Source: Centrapalus pauciflorus
Lineage: Eukaryota; Streptophyta; Magnoliopsida; Asterales; Asteraceae
Direction of reading: 5' to 3'
DNA length: 64,000 nucleotides
NCBI GenBank assembly: GCA_020465985.1
Contig: JAANYP010002036.1
Location: 1-64,000 of the forward strand
Shown here: piece after piece, positions 21,541 through 34,503 of the stretch
Numbering within the stretch: the first letter of the stretch is position 1
Layout: each line of letters starts with the position of its first letter
Position numbers and translations under genes: made by a program
The notes under the pieces: model-generated
Seen by the model: only the letters and a program-made list of their open reading frames with translations
The model's database searches: none
What the model was told of the DNA's origin: nothing

Positions 21541-23024
21541 GCTTACACTCCGGTGAGGTCCCACACTCCTGTAAGACATCAAACACCAGGTAGAGCTCAG
21601 GGATATCACTCGGAAATGCCCTATAATCGAAATTATTCAAGAGCTCCACAGCAAATGCCTGCACAAAGGCTGAGAGTGAACTTAAATCACTCAGCACCAC
21701 AACAGGCTCTAAATCAAACACCCAAGTCACCTGAAAGGAGAGATGGGTATTTGAAAGAGTTCAAGTATGTGGACGAGAATGGTATTACCAAGTCAGTCAT
21801 GGCTTGTGTTCCCCGTGATAACTGACCTATTTTCTTTCATGTGCAGGAGATAACTACAGGTCTAAACAAAAAGTGGTTCGTCGATAGTGTTTGCTCTAGG
21901 CACATGACTGGGGAAAGAAGTCTACTCGCAGACTTCAATGGAGGGAACATGGGATTTGTATCGTTCGCTGGTAATAAAGGAGGAACTATCACCGGTACTG
22001 GAGTGGTCACTAATGGGACTATTAAACTGGATCAAGTTTATCACGTTGATAAACTTGTTCACAATCTCATTAGTGTATCTCAAATCTGTGATAAGAAGAA
22101 CTGAGTACTTTTCACTGATACTGAGGCGTTAGTGCTGAAACCGGGATTCAAAGTACCTGAAGAGTGGATACTGATGAGGGCTCCAAGGAAGAATGACTTG
22201 TACATGCTAGACATGAACAAACCGGAATCTTCGGTGGGACCAATATGTCTACTATCTAACGCTTCAGAGACCGAATCAGTTTTATGGCACAGACGCATGG
22301 CACACTTGCACCTGAGAAAAATGAATTACATTACTAAAAATGGACTGGTGCAAGGTGTACCAATGAAGAGTTTTCAGTTTGAAGACAAGTGTCTGCTGTG
22401 CAAGAAAGGAAAAAAACACAAGAAGGCACACAAGTCCAAGACTCAGAACTCTATAGCTGCCGCTTTCGATTTGTTACATATGGACCTGTTCGGACCAATC
22501 AACAAAAGGAGTATAGGTGGTAGTTGGTACTGTTTAGTTATTACTGATGATTACGCACGATTTTCTTGGGTTTTCTCTTTAGGTACGAAGGACGAGACAG
22601 CTGCCAAGCTAATCAGATTCTTAGACCAAGTGGAAAATTCCTATGGGACGCGGGTAAAAGGTATCAGAAGTGATAACGGAACGGAATTTAAAAACACGGC
22701 TATTGGTGTATATTGCCTATCAAAGAGCATAGTGCACCAATTTAGTGCACCATATGAGCCACAACAAGGACCATGCTCTCGGATTCAAAGCTTCCTACCA
22801 TGTTTTGGGGGGAGACAGTGAATACCGCTTGTCATGTTTTAAACCGGGTCCTTACTGTCAAATCATTGAACAAAACATGTTATGAAGTTTTGAATAAAAG
22901 GCCACCTAATTTAACTGGCTTCGAACCGTTTGGGGTACCATGTACGTTAATGAAAACAAAACATCAACCCAAGTTTGGTGAAAAGGCTGCCAACCTAAGA
23001 ATGTTATTTCCTAGGTTATGTGCC
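21541..23024 (+). pseudogene. B gag end, protease and integrase remnant
   Basis: After ~90 codons of basic gag-end sequence comes a stop at 21823, then a protease block VDSVCSRHMTG in which the active-site Gly is Val. A second stop at 22102 precedes the GAG-pre-integrase HHCC region (WHRRMAHLHL, CLLCKKGKKH) and the integrase core with DLFGP and RSDNGTEF. All of this stays in one frame. At about 22765 a short deletion removes the block with the third catalytic acidic residue and shifts the frame. Coding resumes at 22773 (SDSKLPTMFW) and fades at 23024. Confidence 0.88.
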
Positions 23025-23039
23025 TAACTCACCAAATAA

Positions 23040-25170
23040 AGGTTTTTTAATAAATCAAATGGTACGGTAGAGATTGTGTATAACATTGATGTTACAAGTC
23101 ATACACATGAACCCCAAACTGGTCCGGAATGGATATTTGATTGTGACAAATTGTTTGAATCATTTAACATTCCTTTGGATGGAAATGCAGGTACACTCGA
23201 ACAGGACTTGTCGTCATTAAATCTGAATGACGAGGGTCAAAGTTTTCCGAGATCGACCTTTCCATCAACTTCCGAGCCTACAACGACAGCAGAGAGATCT
23301 CCAGCAGAGAATGATTCTGAGATGCCTACAAACGGAAATCAGACAACAAATTCTAACTCCAAAGACAGTGTTCATGAGGAAGAAAACGTAGAGTCTGAGG
23401 TCGTTCCCCCGTTAGGCGAGATAGGGATCAAATTTAAGAGATAATCTTAGGGTCGATGAGATAGAAACATCAAGGATTCATAGGGATCATCCGATTGAGA
23501 GTATCATAGGAAATCCAAATGCTGGTGTGAGGACTAGGATTAGTTTGAATAACAACACAGTGCTGTTGTCGATGATCAATGACTCCGAGGCTTTTCACAC
23601 TTGCCTCTATTCGTGTTTCATCTCGCAAGTAGAGCCGAAGAATGTGCAAATGGAACTGAAAATCAACTCTTAGGTTGAAGCGATGCAGGAAGAACTGTCA
23701 CAGTTCAGGAAACTTGAAGTGTGGGAGTTCGTTCCGTTACCTCGAGGAGAAATTGCAATAGGAACCAAGTGGGTTTTTAAGTGCAAGAGGGATGATCGGG
23801 GTATAGTGACTCGCAACAAGGCAAGACTTGTGGTAAAGGGTTTCAACCAAGAGGAAGGAATCGATTACAATGAAGTATTTGCGCCAGTAGCAAGGCTTGA
23901 GGCAATCCGGTTGTTTCTAGCTTTTTCTTCCTTCAAAGGATTTAAAGTTTATCAACTTGACGTAAAGAGTGCTTTTCTTTATGGCAAAGTGAAGGAACTG
24001 GTGTATGTGGAACAACCGCCCGAGTTTACAGATCCGAAGTATCTAGATAGAGTGTATCGTTTAGATAAGGCTCTATATGGACTACATCAAGCACCTAGGG
24101 CGTGGTACGAGACACTATCTACTCATCTTTTAGACAACGGGTTTGAAAGAGGGAGGATCGATAGTACACTTTTTGTGAAGAGAAAGGGTGAACATTTCAT
24201 CTTGGTACAAGTGTACATAAATGATATCATTTTCGGGTCATCGGACGAGCAGATGTGCAAAGACTTTTAGAAGGTGATGAAGTCTAAGTTTGAGATGAGT
24301 GCTATGGGTGAGTTAAACTTCTTTCCGGGTTTGCAAGTAGAACAGAGGAAGGAGGGTATGTTTATCCATCAGACGAAGTATGTCTACGACATTCTAGAGC
24401 ACTTCGGGATGGAAGGAACAAAATTGACGGCTCACTTCAGCACACCGATTCAAGTGAATCATAATCTCGGACTGGGTACAGAAAGTGATACTGATGTGGA
24501 TCCGACGTTATATCGGGCCATGATCGGGTCACTTATGTATTTAACTGCTTCGAGACCTGACATAATGTTTGCTGTGTGTATTTGTGCTAGGTTTCAAGCT
24601 AATCCAAAAGAGATGCATATGAAAGCTGTGAAGCGGATTCTACGATACCTCAAGTCGAAACCGAAGCTGGGACTTTGGTATCATGCGGATGGTGATCTGG
24701 AATTGGAAGCTTTCACGAATTTTGATTATGGAGGTTGCAGCTTGAACCGGAAGTCAACAACGGGAGGTTGTCAGTTCCTTGGAGGGAGACTCGTGTCCTA
24801 GCAATGCAAGAAACAGACTTCGGTAGCCGTGTCAACGTGCGAGGCCGAATATGTAGTTGCTGGTAGTTGCTGTTCACAGGTTTTGTGGATATAACAACAA
24901 TTGCGGGATTACGGTTTGACTTATACTCATACTCCTATTAGAATAGATAACGAGTCTACTATTGCTATAACAAATAATCCAGTTAAGCACAGTAAAACAA
25001 AGCACATAGACATAAGACATCATTTTATACGTGATTGTGCTGAAAAGAATTTAATAAAATTGGTAAAAGTGGCAACGGAAGATAATAATGCTGATCTATT
25101 TACCAAAGCTTTTGATAAGTCACGTTTTGAGTTGTTAGTTCAAGTAAATGGCATTCGTAATCCAGAGTAG
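23040..25170 (+). pseudogene. B reverse transcriptase-RNase H
   Basis: A Ser/Thr/Glu-rich linker (23076-23444) leads to the RT from about 23683: KWVFKCKRD, DYNEVFAPVARLE, LDVKSAFLYG, LYGLHQAPRAW. The catalytic YVDD appears as YIND (near 24220). RNase H carries STCEAEYVVAGS and ends at TAG 25168-25170. After 23683 the frame is never shifted; only single stops at 24268, 24799 and 24892 break it. With an altered catalytic Asp it cannot polymerise. Confidence 0.9.
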
Positions 25171-26892
25171 CTTGACCTTAGTAGATTTTATTTCTTTTTA
25201 TAGCACTAATTTTTCTTTCTTTTTATAGTAAGATAAGTAGCTAAGTAGAATTTCTTTTCTTTTATAGTAAGTTAGTAGTTTATCTTATTAGCTTATTCTT
25301 ATTTATGAAAAACAAAAGAAAAAAGAGAGAAAACCATAAAAAGCTAAAAAAAAAAGAGAATATTAGAAAATGAGTTAAGTCTTAGTTACATAGGTTCAAA
25401 ATGAGTAAAATTAGCACAGTCGATACAATCTCTAAGTGTTAAGCTTTCAAACATAATGCACTTTAAACTCTAAGTGTTGTACATCTTCTAGTTTGGTGTG
25501 TTGGTAGGCATAATACACAAAGGGAATCTCAAAGCTAATAAAATATTCAAGAAAAAGTCAGACGTGTCACTAACTTAGATGTATGACCAAATGGTCTTCA
25601 TTTTTATGTTAGAGACATACAGACAATGATTCTAAATGAGGTATGCAAATTTTCTAGGGGATGTATAGCAACATCAGATACATCTTAAAGAAAATAAAAG
25701 AATAAAAAAATCATGATTGGGAATTGAGAGTCGAAACAAGTAACTCTGTTGTACGTAAGTACAGACCTGTTACCTCTGGTTTGACTCGAGTTAGCAAGAT
25801 AAGTCGCTTTGTTGTACGTCAGTACAGACCTGTCACCGCTGTCTTGCTAGCTTTAAAATAAACTTTAAGACAAATTAAGACACTCTGTTGTATGTAAATA
25901 CAGATTTGAGTCCGACGTTTTCCTTTTATAGAAAATTTGCAATACCGAAAAGTTATAATCATTGTGTGTATATGCCTTCATCATAAAAGTATGTATAAGT
26001 ATGGGACACGTAAGGTAGTTTCTTGATAAATAAAAAGGCCAAGGGATATTCCAAAGTGTAACATGTTTAAAGGGAAAATAATACCAACAATTGACTGGAA
26101 ATGTGTGTCACGACAAACAATCAAGGAATCAAAAATTCCTAAGTGTGAGAGTATAATGCTGAAAGTGCGTATCTGACAGCACTATCTGATTGAACCTTTC
26201 TTTGTCTTTCTCGCCAAAAATATTCTGTTATTATAGGTTGTACAGTTTAAAAATATTTTTAAGTAGCTTAAGTTTAAATTTTATTCAAAATCTTATTTTA
26301 TTTTATTTTATTTTTCTTTTTAGGAAAAAGGTCAAGCTTACTAAGGATGCATTTTTAGTTGAATAAACATACATTGCATGAAAATCTATCGCTTTATGTG
26401 AATAATTTTGCAAAGTTTGTGTCGTTGCACGAAAAGGTTGAAAAAGATGAAAACGTTGGAAAAGTTGAAAAAGTTAAATTTTATTCAAGGATTTTCAAAA
26501 TATTCAAGTATGTTCGAATTTAAGACAAACTCGAATAAATATTCGATTCTGTCAGTAAATTCGAATTTAATGCAAGTTCGAAGGTGGTTAGTATATAAAG
26601 GTCAATAGTGACTCATTAATGTCACCTACTTTCGATTTTGTTGATTCGAACTTGCACACCGACGATTTCGAATTTGTTCTTGACTTTACCGATTTCGAAG
26701 ATTCCACTATTTCTCGAAGTTTTGTTGTTGTGTGTTCGACTTTACTAGAAAATCTAGGTATAATCATAAGTATTATACAAGATTTAGGTATCCTAGGACT
26801 CATTTATAGCAAAAATCAACCAAATTTTGAAGGTTTTGAGGTTTAAACTTTGTGATTCAAAATCACAAGTTTTAACCGGTGAAACTTCAAAT
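25171..26892 (+). other. B spacer between pol and accessory ORF (first part)
   Basis: This is 1.7 kb of AT-rich non-coding sequence continuing after A at 46334. It contains a purine-rich run near 25310-25360, three hairpin-type repeats (25744-25911) and a cluster of TTCGAA/TTCGAAT motifs (about 26510-26720). I see no gene. The last five bases (CAAAT, 26888-26892) are the target duplication of A. Confidence 0.75.
25744..25911 (+). repeat. Three tandem hairpin-forming repeats in B spacer
   Basis: A ~28-bp core, CTCTGTTGTACGTAAGTACA followed by GACCTGTT, occurs at 25744 and 25807 and in decayed form at 25883 (steps of 63 and 76 bp). Its centre TGTAC-GTAA-GTACA can form a five-base-pair stem with a four-base loop. 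Two copies are followed by related sequence (CGAGTTAGCAAGATAAG and GTCTTGCTAGC). Confidence 0.8.
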
Positions 26893-28007
26893 TGTTAGGC
26901 ACAAAAAGGCCTCAGTCAAACCTGTTCTTCATCTGAGGGGGAGATTATTAATCAAACCTGTTGATGCCTTTGAAGGTTGAATTTAAGGCCTGTAATATGC
27001 CTTATTGAAACCTGAAATGATTTGCAATATCAGCCTAAAGTTGTTCTATATGTTGCATGTGTTGCAACTAAGACAGTTTGTCCAAGCTGTTCAGTCTGCT
27101 GAACAGGCTGAACATAAACTGTCTACGCTGCTCTACACTGGTGAGCAGCTTGGGCAGTTTACAAGTGTTCTGTTCTTTGTGAACAGGCTAAACACTTTAT
27201 GGAATGTGTTTCCAAGTCCTCATGTAATGTTTTTGACTACAAGATCAATTTACAAAGTCGAAGACAAAGTGGAAATCAGAACTGCTTAGCCTGCCCAAGC
27301 TGTTCTGTCACATGAAGACAAAAGGTTATTTGAAAAAGGGTGACAGACCTTTTTCTTATATCAAAATAGGCCTTTACAAGGAAGAAAGACGCAAAGTTGA
27401 CATTCCTTATTTGGTTAAAGGCAATGCAACAGTAGACAAAGCGAAAAGACAAAAGTTCTGCACACAAGAAGACAAGTCTGCTTTTCAGAAAGTGCAGAAA
27501 AGGTTATGTTGTCTTTTCAACAAGACTTCTCCTTTTCATTCCGTCCAATGAAGAAGTTTCTCTTAGATCCTCTGAGTGAGTATAAAAGGAAGCTTCTAAG
27601 GACAGAAAGATTAAGCCAAAAAAAAAAAAGCTAAGTGTTGAAGCCAAGAGTGAACGTGCAAGTGTGTTTTCATGCATGCAAGCCTGCCTGTGTAATACAG
27701 TTTCTTTGTGTCTAAGCTATTCTACATAAGTTGTCCCTCTAAGTCTTGTAAACACAGTGAGTCCTTCTTAGTGAGTGTATTCATTGTAAACTAGTTTGAG
27801 TCTGTCTTAGACTAGTGAACATACTGTTGTATTTGTCATCTCAACTTGAACCTTTCCGCATTCAAGCTTGTTTGTAATTAACAATTTGTTGATAATACAT
27901 ACAAACATTGAGAAAATTGTGTGTAGTTTTTAAATAGCTGTATTCACCCCCCCCCCCCCCCTCTATAGCTTAAACTTATATACTTTGGGAACCTATCGAG
28001 ACCTACA
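26893..28007 (+). repeat. A 5' LTR (1115 bp)
   Basis: It starts TGTTAGGCACAAAAAGG and ends GAGACCTACA. TATAAAAG at 27581-27588 marks the core promoter. It is rich in CAGCTTG/GTTCAGCCTG-type motifs in its first third and has a run of 15 C at 27947-27961 near the U5 end. It differs from the 3' LTR by few substitutions and small indels, among them a 20-bp tandem duplication present only in the 3' copy near 45510. Confidence 0.95.
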
Positions 28008-28009
28008 AC

Positions 28010-28021
28010 TGGTATCAGAGC
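28010..28021 (+). other. A primer-binding site (tRNA-iMet)
   Basis: TGGTATCAGAGC lies two bases after the LTR end and would pair with initiator tRNA-Met to start minus-strand cDNA. Confidence 0.95.
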
Positions 28022-28068
28022 AGGTTAGAGTGTGTGTCATTCTAGATCTCTCATTCTCCCAAGTTTCC

Positions 28069-30819
28069 ATGGACAACAGTGCTGCAAATTCCTCATACTA
28101 TGACAATGGCTCTATGGGCAAACCTCCAAAATTCAATCATCAAAACTTCTCTGGCTGGAAGTGCAAAATGATGCTCTATCTAGAGAATCTGGATGTACAA
28201 CTACCAGAGATAGTGATGGAGGGCCCCTATGTGCCAACCTCTGTTACTACCATTACTCCAGCAGTTGAAGGAGCTGCTCCTGAAATCAGGACCTTTGAGA
28301 AAGCTAAAGCTCAATGGTCTGATGAAGACAAGAGAATGGTAGCTCTGGATGCAAAGGCCAGGAATAACCTGGTTATTTCACTTCCTGATGATGTGTTCAA
28401 GCAGGTTGAGAAAATGAAGACAGCAAAGGAGATGTGGGATACTCTGTGTACCGTCTATGATGGACCCACAATCACACTAGATAACAGGATTAACAATCTT
28501 GTTAGACAGTATGAACTCTTCTTTGCAAAACCAAAGGAGACTCTCACAGAAACCTACACCAGGTTTACTGCTCTTGTGAATGATCTCAAAGTTGTTGGGA
28601 TCACTAAGGACAGTCTTACCCTGGTGAACAAGTTTTTGGACATCCTACCTGAAGAATGGAACTACTTTTCAACAATCTTAAGAAATTCAGGTACCATCAG
28701 AAGTATGGATCTTGTCAACTTATATGGATCTTTACTAAATGATGAACAATCAAGGCAACAGAAGAGAAATGCCTTGGAGATGTCTAAAAGAGGTGCAGCC
28801 TTTGTGGCTAATGTGAGAAAGCCTGTGAATCAGGTGAGTGATGTGTTCACTCAACCTGATCAACAGGATGATGATAAGGAGGAAATGTCAGATGAGGAAG
28901 ATAATGCAGATCTTGCTGAACAGGATGATGAGCAAATGATACCTATGCTTGTCAAAAAGTTCAACAAGAAAAGGTTTGGAAGAAACATGCTGCAAGGAAG
29001 TTCAGGTGCTGGCAAAAAGAAGGCATTTGATAAATCCAAGGCTGAGTGCTTCAAATGTGGCAAAACTGGCCATATTGTTGCTGACTGTGTGTCAAAAGCT
29101 ATTGGTTAGTCATCCAAACCATACAAGACAAACAAGGATGATGGTTATAGGGTTAAGTACCTTATGGCCATGGCTAAGCTGAGGAAGTTGGAAAACTCAG
29201 TGGGTTCCAACCGCCAAAAGGGACTCATGGCAGAGAATTGTGACTGGGAGGAATCTGATTCATCATCTGATGAAGAAGACAATCAATTTCTGATGGCCAA
29301 CACTGATGTCCCATCAACCAGCAGTTTCAAACAGGATCTGGCTGAAGCTGAAGCTTTCAGCAGCTTGGAGAACTGGAATCCTACAATGATGTATAAGGTA
29401 CAAAATTTTATGGCTTACAGTTCTGAAGAAAAGATTAAAATGTTTGAATATATGCTAGTTGATTTAAAAGCTTCTGTTGAGAAGCATGATGCCTTATTAT
29501 CTGAAATCTCTAAGCTTAAAACTGATCTTAAAACAAATTCCAGTATACTAGACAGTTTCGATAAGTTGGAAACTGAGCTTGATGAATTAAAACACATCAA
29601 CTCTATCTTACTGGAAGAAAAGAGAGAAACAGATATAAAGCATGCTAAGCTTCAAAAGATAGTTGACTCTCGGTGCCAATCTGCACAAAGAGTCAGCCAT
29701 TGTATAAGTCAACAGATCCCTGCACAAATTCAAGCCTATCTTGCAGGGGATCTTGACACATCAGCTTCCATTGTTGAGATTAATAATCTGAAAGAAGATT
29801 TATCCACTCTTGGTGAGCTTCCAAACACTTTTGTTCAAAAAGTGAATGGTAAACTAATCTCAACAAACAGGTTTGTCAGGCCTCAAAATACTGACAGCTT
29901 GTGTGAACCCAGCTCAAAACCTGTTGATGAAATCAGTCTTTCATCTAATAAGCTTGCTAAGTGCTCTGCTGATTCACACAAGCAAAAGAAAGGAAATCAT
30001 GTCCAAACTGCAGCTGTGGATACTAAACCTGTTGACAAAACAGGTTCTGGGTCCAAAGCTGATAGTAAAAGGCATGATAATCCTTTTGATGCTAAACATT
30101 TTGAAAATAAGTTTTCAAAAGTTAAGCAGCCTGCTTTCAACAAGGGCAAGTCTCATGTTGAAAGCAAACCTGCTGTGGTTTCTAATAAGTTTTCTAATCA
30201 TAGTAGTAAACTGGTTATAAATGAGAATAAGTTTTTCAAAACCAGAAATAATGATTATGCTGATAGGCAACATAGATCACATCTCAGTAGGGGCAAAGGC
30301 AAAGCAATTGCTCAGTCTGAGAAACTTGGGAATAAGTTTCCCAAACCTGTGGAAGTTCAAAAGCCAATTAAACTTTCTGTCTTTGACATCTGTCCTCCTA
30401 AAATGAGGAAAGAAGAGACAGACAAAGCTGTGGCTATTGAATCCTTCACTCAAGCTGTTGATTCATCAAATAGTATTAAGTTTGCTAAACCTGCTAACAG
30501 AATCAACAAAAATAACTCAGAATGTGTTTCTGAAAGTTCTTCTTCCAAAAATCCTAAAAGGAGAAAATGTTATAAATGTGGGAAGAAGACACATCTGGCC
30601 AAGGACTGTCCTGAATCTGAGGACATGAGGCCTATTGACTCTGATAGTTCTCTCACAGCCGTTACAAGCAGTGTTGGAAACATCTCAGTCAATGAAAGTG
30701 GTATTCAAGCTGATACCATTCAAATAGGGAATATTAGTGTGGATATTATAAGTCCATCAACAAATGTTGATGAAGTAGGAGAACTCATCTCTGTGATGAG
30801 TTCCCCTAAAAATGACTAA
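28069..30819 (+). pseudogene. A gag (one in-frame stop)
   Basis: The likely start is ATG 28069 (MDNSAANSSYYDN), 48 bp after the primer site. The N-terminal half is a copia gag (UBN2-like, with WKCKMMLYLEN, MWDTLCTVYDG and ETYTRFTALVNDLK) ending in a CCHC knuckle at about 29047-29090. A TAG at 29107-29109 then interrupts, but the same frame stays open to 30819, giving the long second half typical of sireviruses: an acidic DSSSDEED stretch, a predicted coiled coil (about 29400-29700), a basic Lys/Ser-rich region and a second CCHC knuckle (about 30568-30610). The stop may be a mutation or a read-through site; I favour mutation. Confidence 0.88.
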
Positions 30820-32601
30820 TATTTCTCTTATCATTCTGCAGGAAAAACAACCATCCCAAGTTTGGTACTTGGACAGTGGCTGCTCAGGGCATATGACATG
30901 TTGTAAGGACCTGCTGAGTGATCTCAGGCCTGAAAAAGGGCCAAAAGTCACATTTGGTGACAATGTACAGGGATCCACTGAGGGATATGGAACTCTTAAA
31001 GCTGGTGCTGCAGTGTTCAAAAGAGTAGCCTATGTGGTTGGGCTAAAACATAACCTGGTTAGCATAAGCCAACTGGCTACAAGGTTAATTTTGATGAGCA
31101 CCTGGGTTACATTTGGATCCCCAAGGCAAAGTTGTGCTATGTGCTCAACGAAAGAAAGGTGTATATGTTGTGGACATGCAATCTGCTGATCCCACAACTG
31201 AAACCTGCTTTCTCACAAGAACAAATGCAGACTTAAACTGGTTATGGGACAAAAGGATGTCACATTTGAACTTCAAGAACATCAACAAACTCTGTAAGAA
31301 AGAGTTAGTGACAGGTTTGCTTTCTATGACCTTTGTTAAGGATAAACTATGCACAGCTTGTGAGAAAGGCAAGCAGAGAAAAACATCTTTTAAATCCAAA
31401 CATAATTTCTCAATTGATTCTCCACTCTTCTTAATCCAAATGGACTTGTTTGGACCTGTAAATGTCCCAAGTCTAGGAGGAAGAAGATACACTCTAGTAA
31501 TGGTTGATGAGTTCTCCAGGTACACATGGGTGATCTTTCTGAAGAGCAAAGGGGAGGCTGCTAGAGAAATTATTGGATTTGTGAAAAAGATGGAAATGCT
31601 GAACTCTGCTCAAGTGAAGCAGCTTAGAAGTGATCGTGGTACTGAATTCAGAAACAGTACCCTTGAGGACTTCTGTGAAGAGAAAGGAATCACTCAAAAC
31701 TTTTCAGCTGTAAGAACTCCACAACAAAATGGAGTTGCTGAAAGGAGAAACTGAACTCTCATTGAAGCTGCTAGAACCATGCTGTGTGCATCAGGTTTAC
31801 CTTCATCATACTGGGCCGAAGCTGTTTACACTGCCTGCTTCACCCAAAACAGATCCTTAGTGGTGAAAGGGTTCAACAAGACTCCCTATGAGCTGCTCAA
31901 AGGGAGGAAGCCAAATGTCAGTTACTTCCATGTGTTTGGGTGTCCCTGTTTCACTCTGAATCAAAGGGATCAACTGTCAAAGTTTGAACCAAAAGCTGAT
32001 GAAGGTGTGTTTGTTGGCTACTCTGCTATCTCCAAAGCCTACAGAGTATACAACAACAAAAGAAAGGTGATAGATGAATCTATCAATGTCACCTTTGAAG
32101 AGTCCAAAAATGCTTCCACCAAAGCTGATCCTGAATCAGTTTCAGGAGAATTAAACTTTGATGATCTGATGCATTCAAACAGTGAAGAGGACTCAAATGC
32201 TTCCACTACACCCAGTGTGGAACCTGTTAATCATGATGGGCATGATGATGATTATGTCAATACACCCTGTGTGAATAAGTGTACTGGTTTAATTACAATT
32301 GCATGTCCTGAACATATCAATGCTGATTTTTTTGGTTCTACTGCTGATATGTTCAACAGTGGTCAGACATGTTCAACAAGTGAACAGGCTCAAGACAACA
32401 GTGTGTCTGAAAATCTTGAGAGCTGTTCAACAGGACCTGCTGAAGATGTTAACAACTCAGGTGAATCATCATTGAAAAATTATCCTAAGTGGATCAAATG
32501 TCACCCCAATGATCAAATAATTGGTGACATCAACAAAGGGGTACAAACACGGTGGGACAGCTTAGGGAACTTTTGTATGTTCTCTAGTTTTGTTTCATTG
32601 A
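30820..32601 (+). pseudogene. A protease and integrase (pol, first part)
   Basis: Pol lies in a different frame from gag. The protease shows WYLDSGCSGHMT near 30863. A frame change near 31080 precedes the integrase: the zinc region has Asp where the first His is expected (WDKRMSHLNF), then CTACEKGKQ. The core has MDLFGP, LRSDRGTEF and QQNGVAERRN, so all three acidic residues are present. A TGA at 31753-31755 interrupts, and the same protein continues through YWAEAVYTACF and a Ser/Asn/Asp-rich linker until F interrupts it at 32602. Confidence 0.9.
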
Positions 32602-34503
32602 TGTAACACCCTCCCTTATCCCAGAAATGCCACGTCAATTCAATACACAGGTGGCAATATCGCAATAGCTCAATTATGCACATGTCACAGGATAACTGAA
32701 ATCTCTGACAATTTAAAACTTTCGCATAATATCATTAACACATAGTCCACTAGATTACATAAGCCCAAAGGTGCTAACATAAGCTGTACTGATCAGATCA
32801 TTACACAAATTAACACAAACTCCCCAGATGATTCCCGATCCCAGCTCATCCAGCACGGCTACAAATCCTGTCACTGATGCCCTGAACATGGAAGACTCGA
32901 ATACGTAAGCTCGAAAGCTCGTGAGTACTCGAGGGTTAGACTCTGCACAGAATACATGTAACACACATACACATAGCACATACACTCAACAGTAGCTCAA
33001 TCTCTGTCCCTGGCAATCAATATCTCAAAACAGGTATGAACACATACATGAGATTCACAGCCCTGCACACAGAATCACTGAGGGGGAAACCCTTCCCCAG
33101 CTAACGACCGTGCGCACCGGTGGTTAGCTCACACCCTGTAGCACGGGCGCGAACCGGCTACAGGCCCTGCCGTGTATACACGCCCCAAGGACTGTTAGGG
33201 ACAGTCAACCCGCGCGATCTCACATCGCGAATCACCGTCCGTATGGAACTCATCACGGACCCCCGGACTGGATCTCATCTCATGCACACATATATCACAT
33301 ATGTGGGAAATAGAATCATACCTGGCGCCCACGTCCCTGTCTCATTCACAATACACAATATACACATATACAAAGCTAACTGCACAATCATGACTCGAAA
33401 AACAGTCCCGCGGTTTGGAAAAGAACTCGGGTACTCACCTTGTCAATCTACTAATCTCAGAACCTCTGACTCGGCTCAGCCCGCTGACTTGTCCCTGAAA
33501 TTACACAGATCCCAACTTGTTAACACAAATTCACGAACACCTATCACAAACTCATAATGAACATGAACCCGACTCGGACTCAATTGCAATCTCAACAGGA
33601 TCCCGAAAGCTTATTCCAAACCTGACCCAACAATCCTAACAGAGCCCGACTCAATAAACAATCCAACGAAACTCCAAGAACCCGATCAAAACCCAACTCG
33701 AACCTAAACCAACCCAACGGAACCCCGACTCAAAAACAGCCCAAACGGAACCAAATACCCCCAAAAACCGGCTCCAGACCCTCCCCCTTCGATCTCGCCC
33801 GCGCCCAGACACCACGGCCGCGCCGCGATCGCGGTCGCGCCGCCCCACCATCTCGGCCGCGCTGCGGCTATCTTCTTCCTTTCCTGCTTCGATTTTCTGC
33901 CATATCCAGGAGGTCAAAACCTCCTTCACTCTCGGTTCCAGCCTCCCATACTCACAATATCAGCACATAATCACTATGTAACAACTTGGGAACTAGATTA
34001 GAGAACCCCATAACACATAACTCGAATTTCATAAATTAATTTGAGGTTCCTTACCTTTGTATCCTCAAGAACACAAGATGGAGATGAAAAGGATGATTAA
34101 TCTGAATTTCAGCAACTAATTTCTGAGATTTAAGGCTAATTCCTTGCTGCTATCACACATACATACATACGTACACCTTCACACACACACACACACAAAA
34201 CTCTCTAGATAAGGAAGGAAAGGAAAAGGAAGCGTACATATGATATTTCCATTTTTAGCGGGTTCCGACCCAAAAACCCGAACCCGGTATCCCAATTTCA
34301 CAATAAATATCCACTTAACCCAATTAATTCCACGAACCCAAATATATAATTAATCCACTAAATTAATTATTCAACGCCACGTAACTCGCAAACCCGACAC
34401 GTATAATCCACTACTCGGGTTATTATTGGACCCACACAATAATAATATATTAAATATCCACTAAAATAAATCCACGCAATAATTCAAGAAACGGGATGTT
34501 ACA
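32602..34503 (-). repeat. F 3' LTR (left copy)
   Basis: On the plus strand it runs from TGTAACACCCTCCC to GGGATGTTACA. It is nearly identical to 36855-38756 except in about 32950-33130. It carries short CATA and CA microsatellites near 34150-34195. A basic open frame near 33651-33929 occurs in both LTRs in different lengths and has no recognisable domain. Confidence 0.93.

Noticed and set aside
27947..27961. Run of 15 C as a possible assembly artefact
   Set aside because: Both LTRs of A have the run at the same place (14 C at 46276-46289), so it belongs to the element; only the exact length is doubtful.
29107..29109. Programmed stop read-through in A gag
   Set aside because: The bases after the TAG do not resemble the CARYYA context known to favour read-through, and other random stops occur in the same element; mutation is simpler.
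33651..33929. Arg-rich open frame in the F LTR (also at 37984-38184)
   Set aside because: It lies in a non-coding LTR, its length differs between the two LTR copies, and no motif is recognisable.
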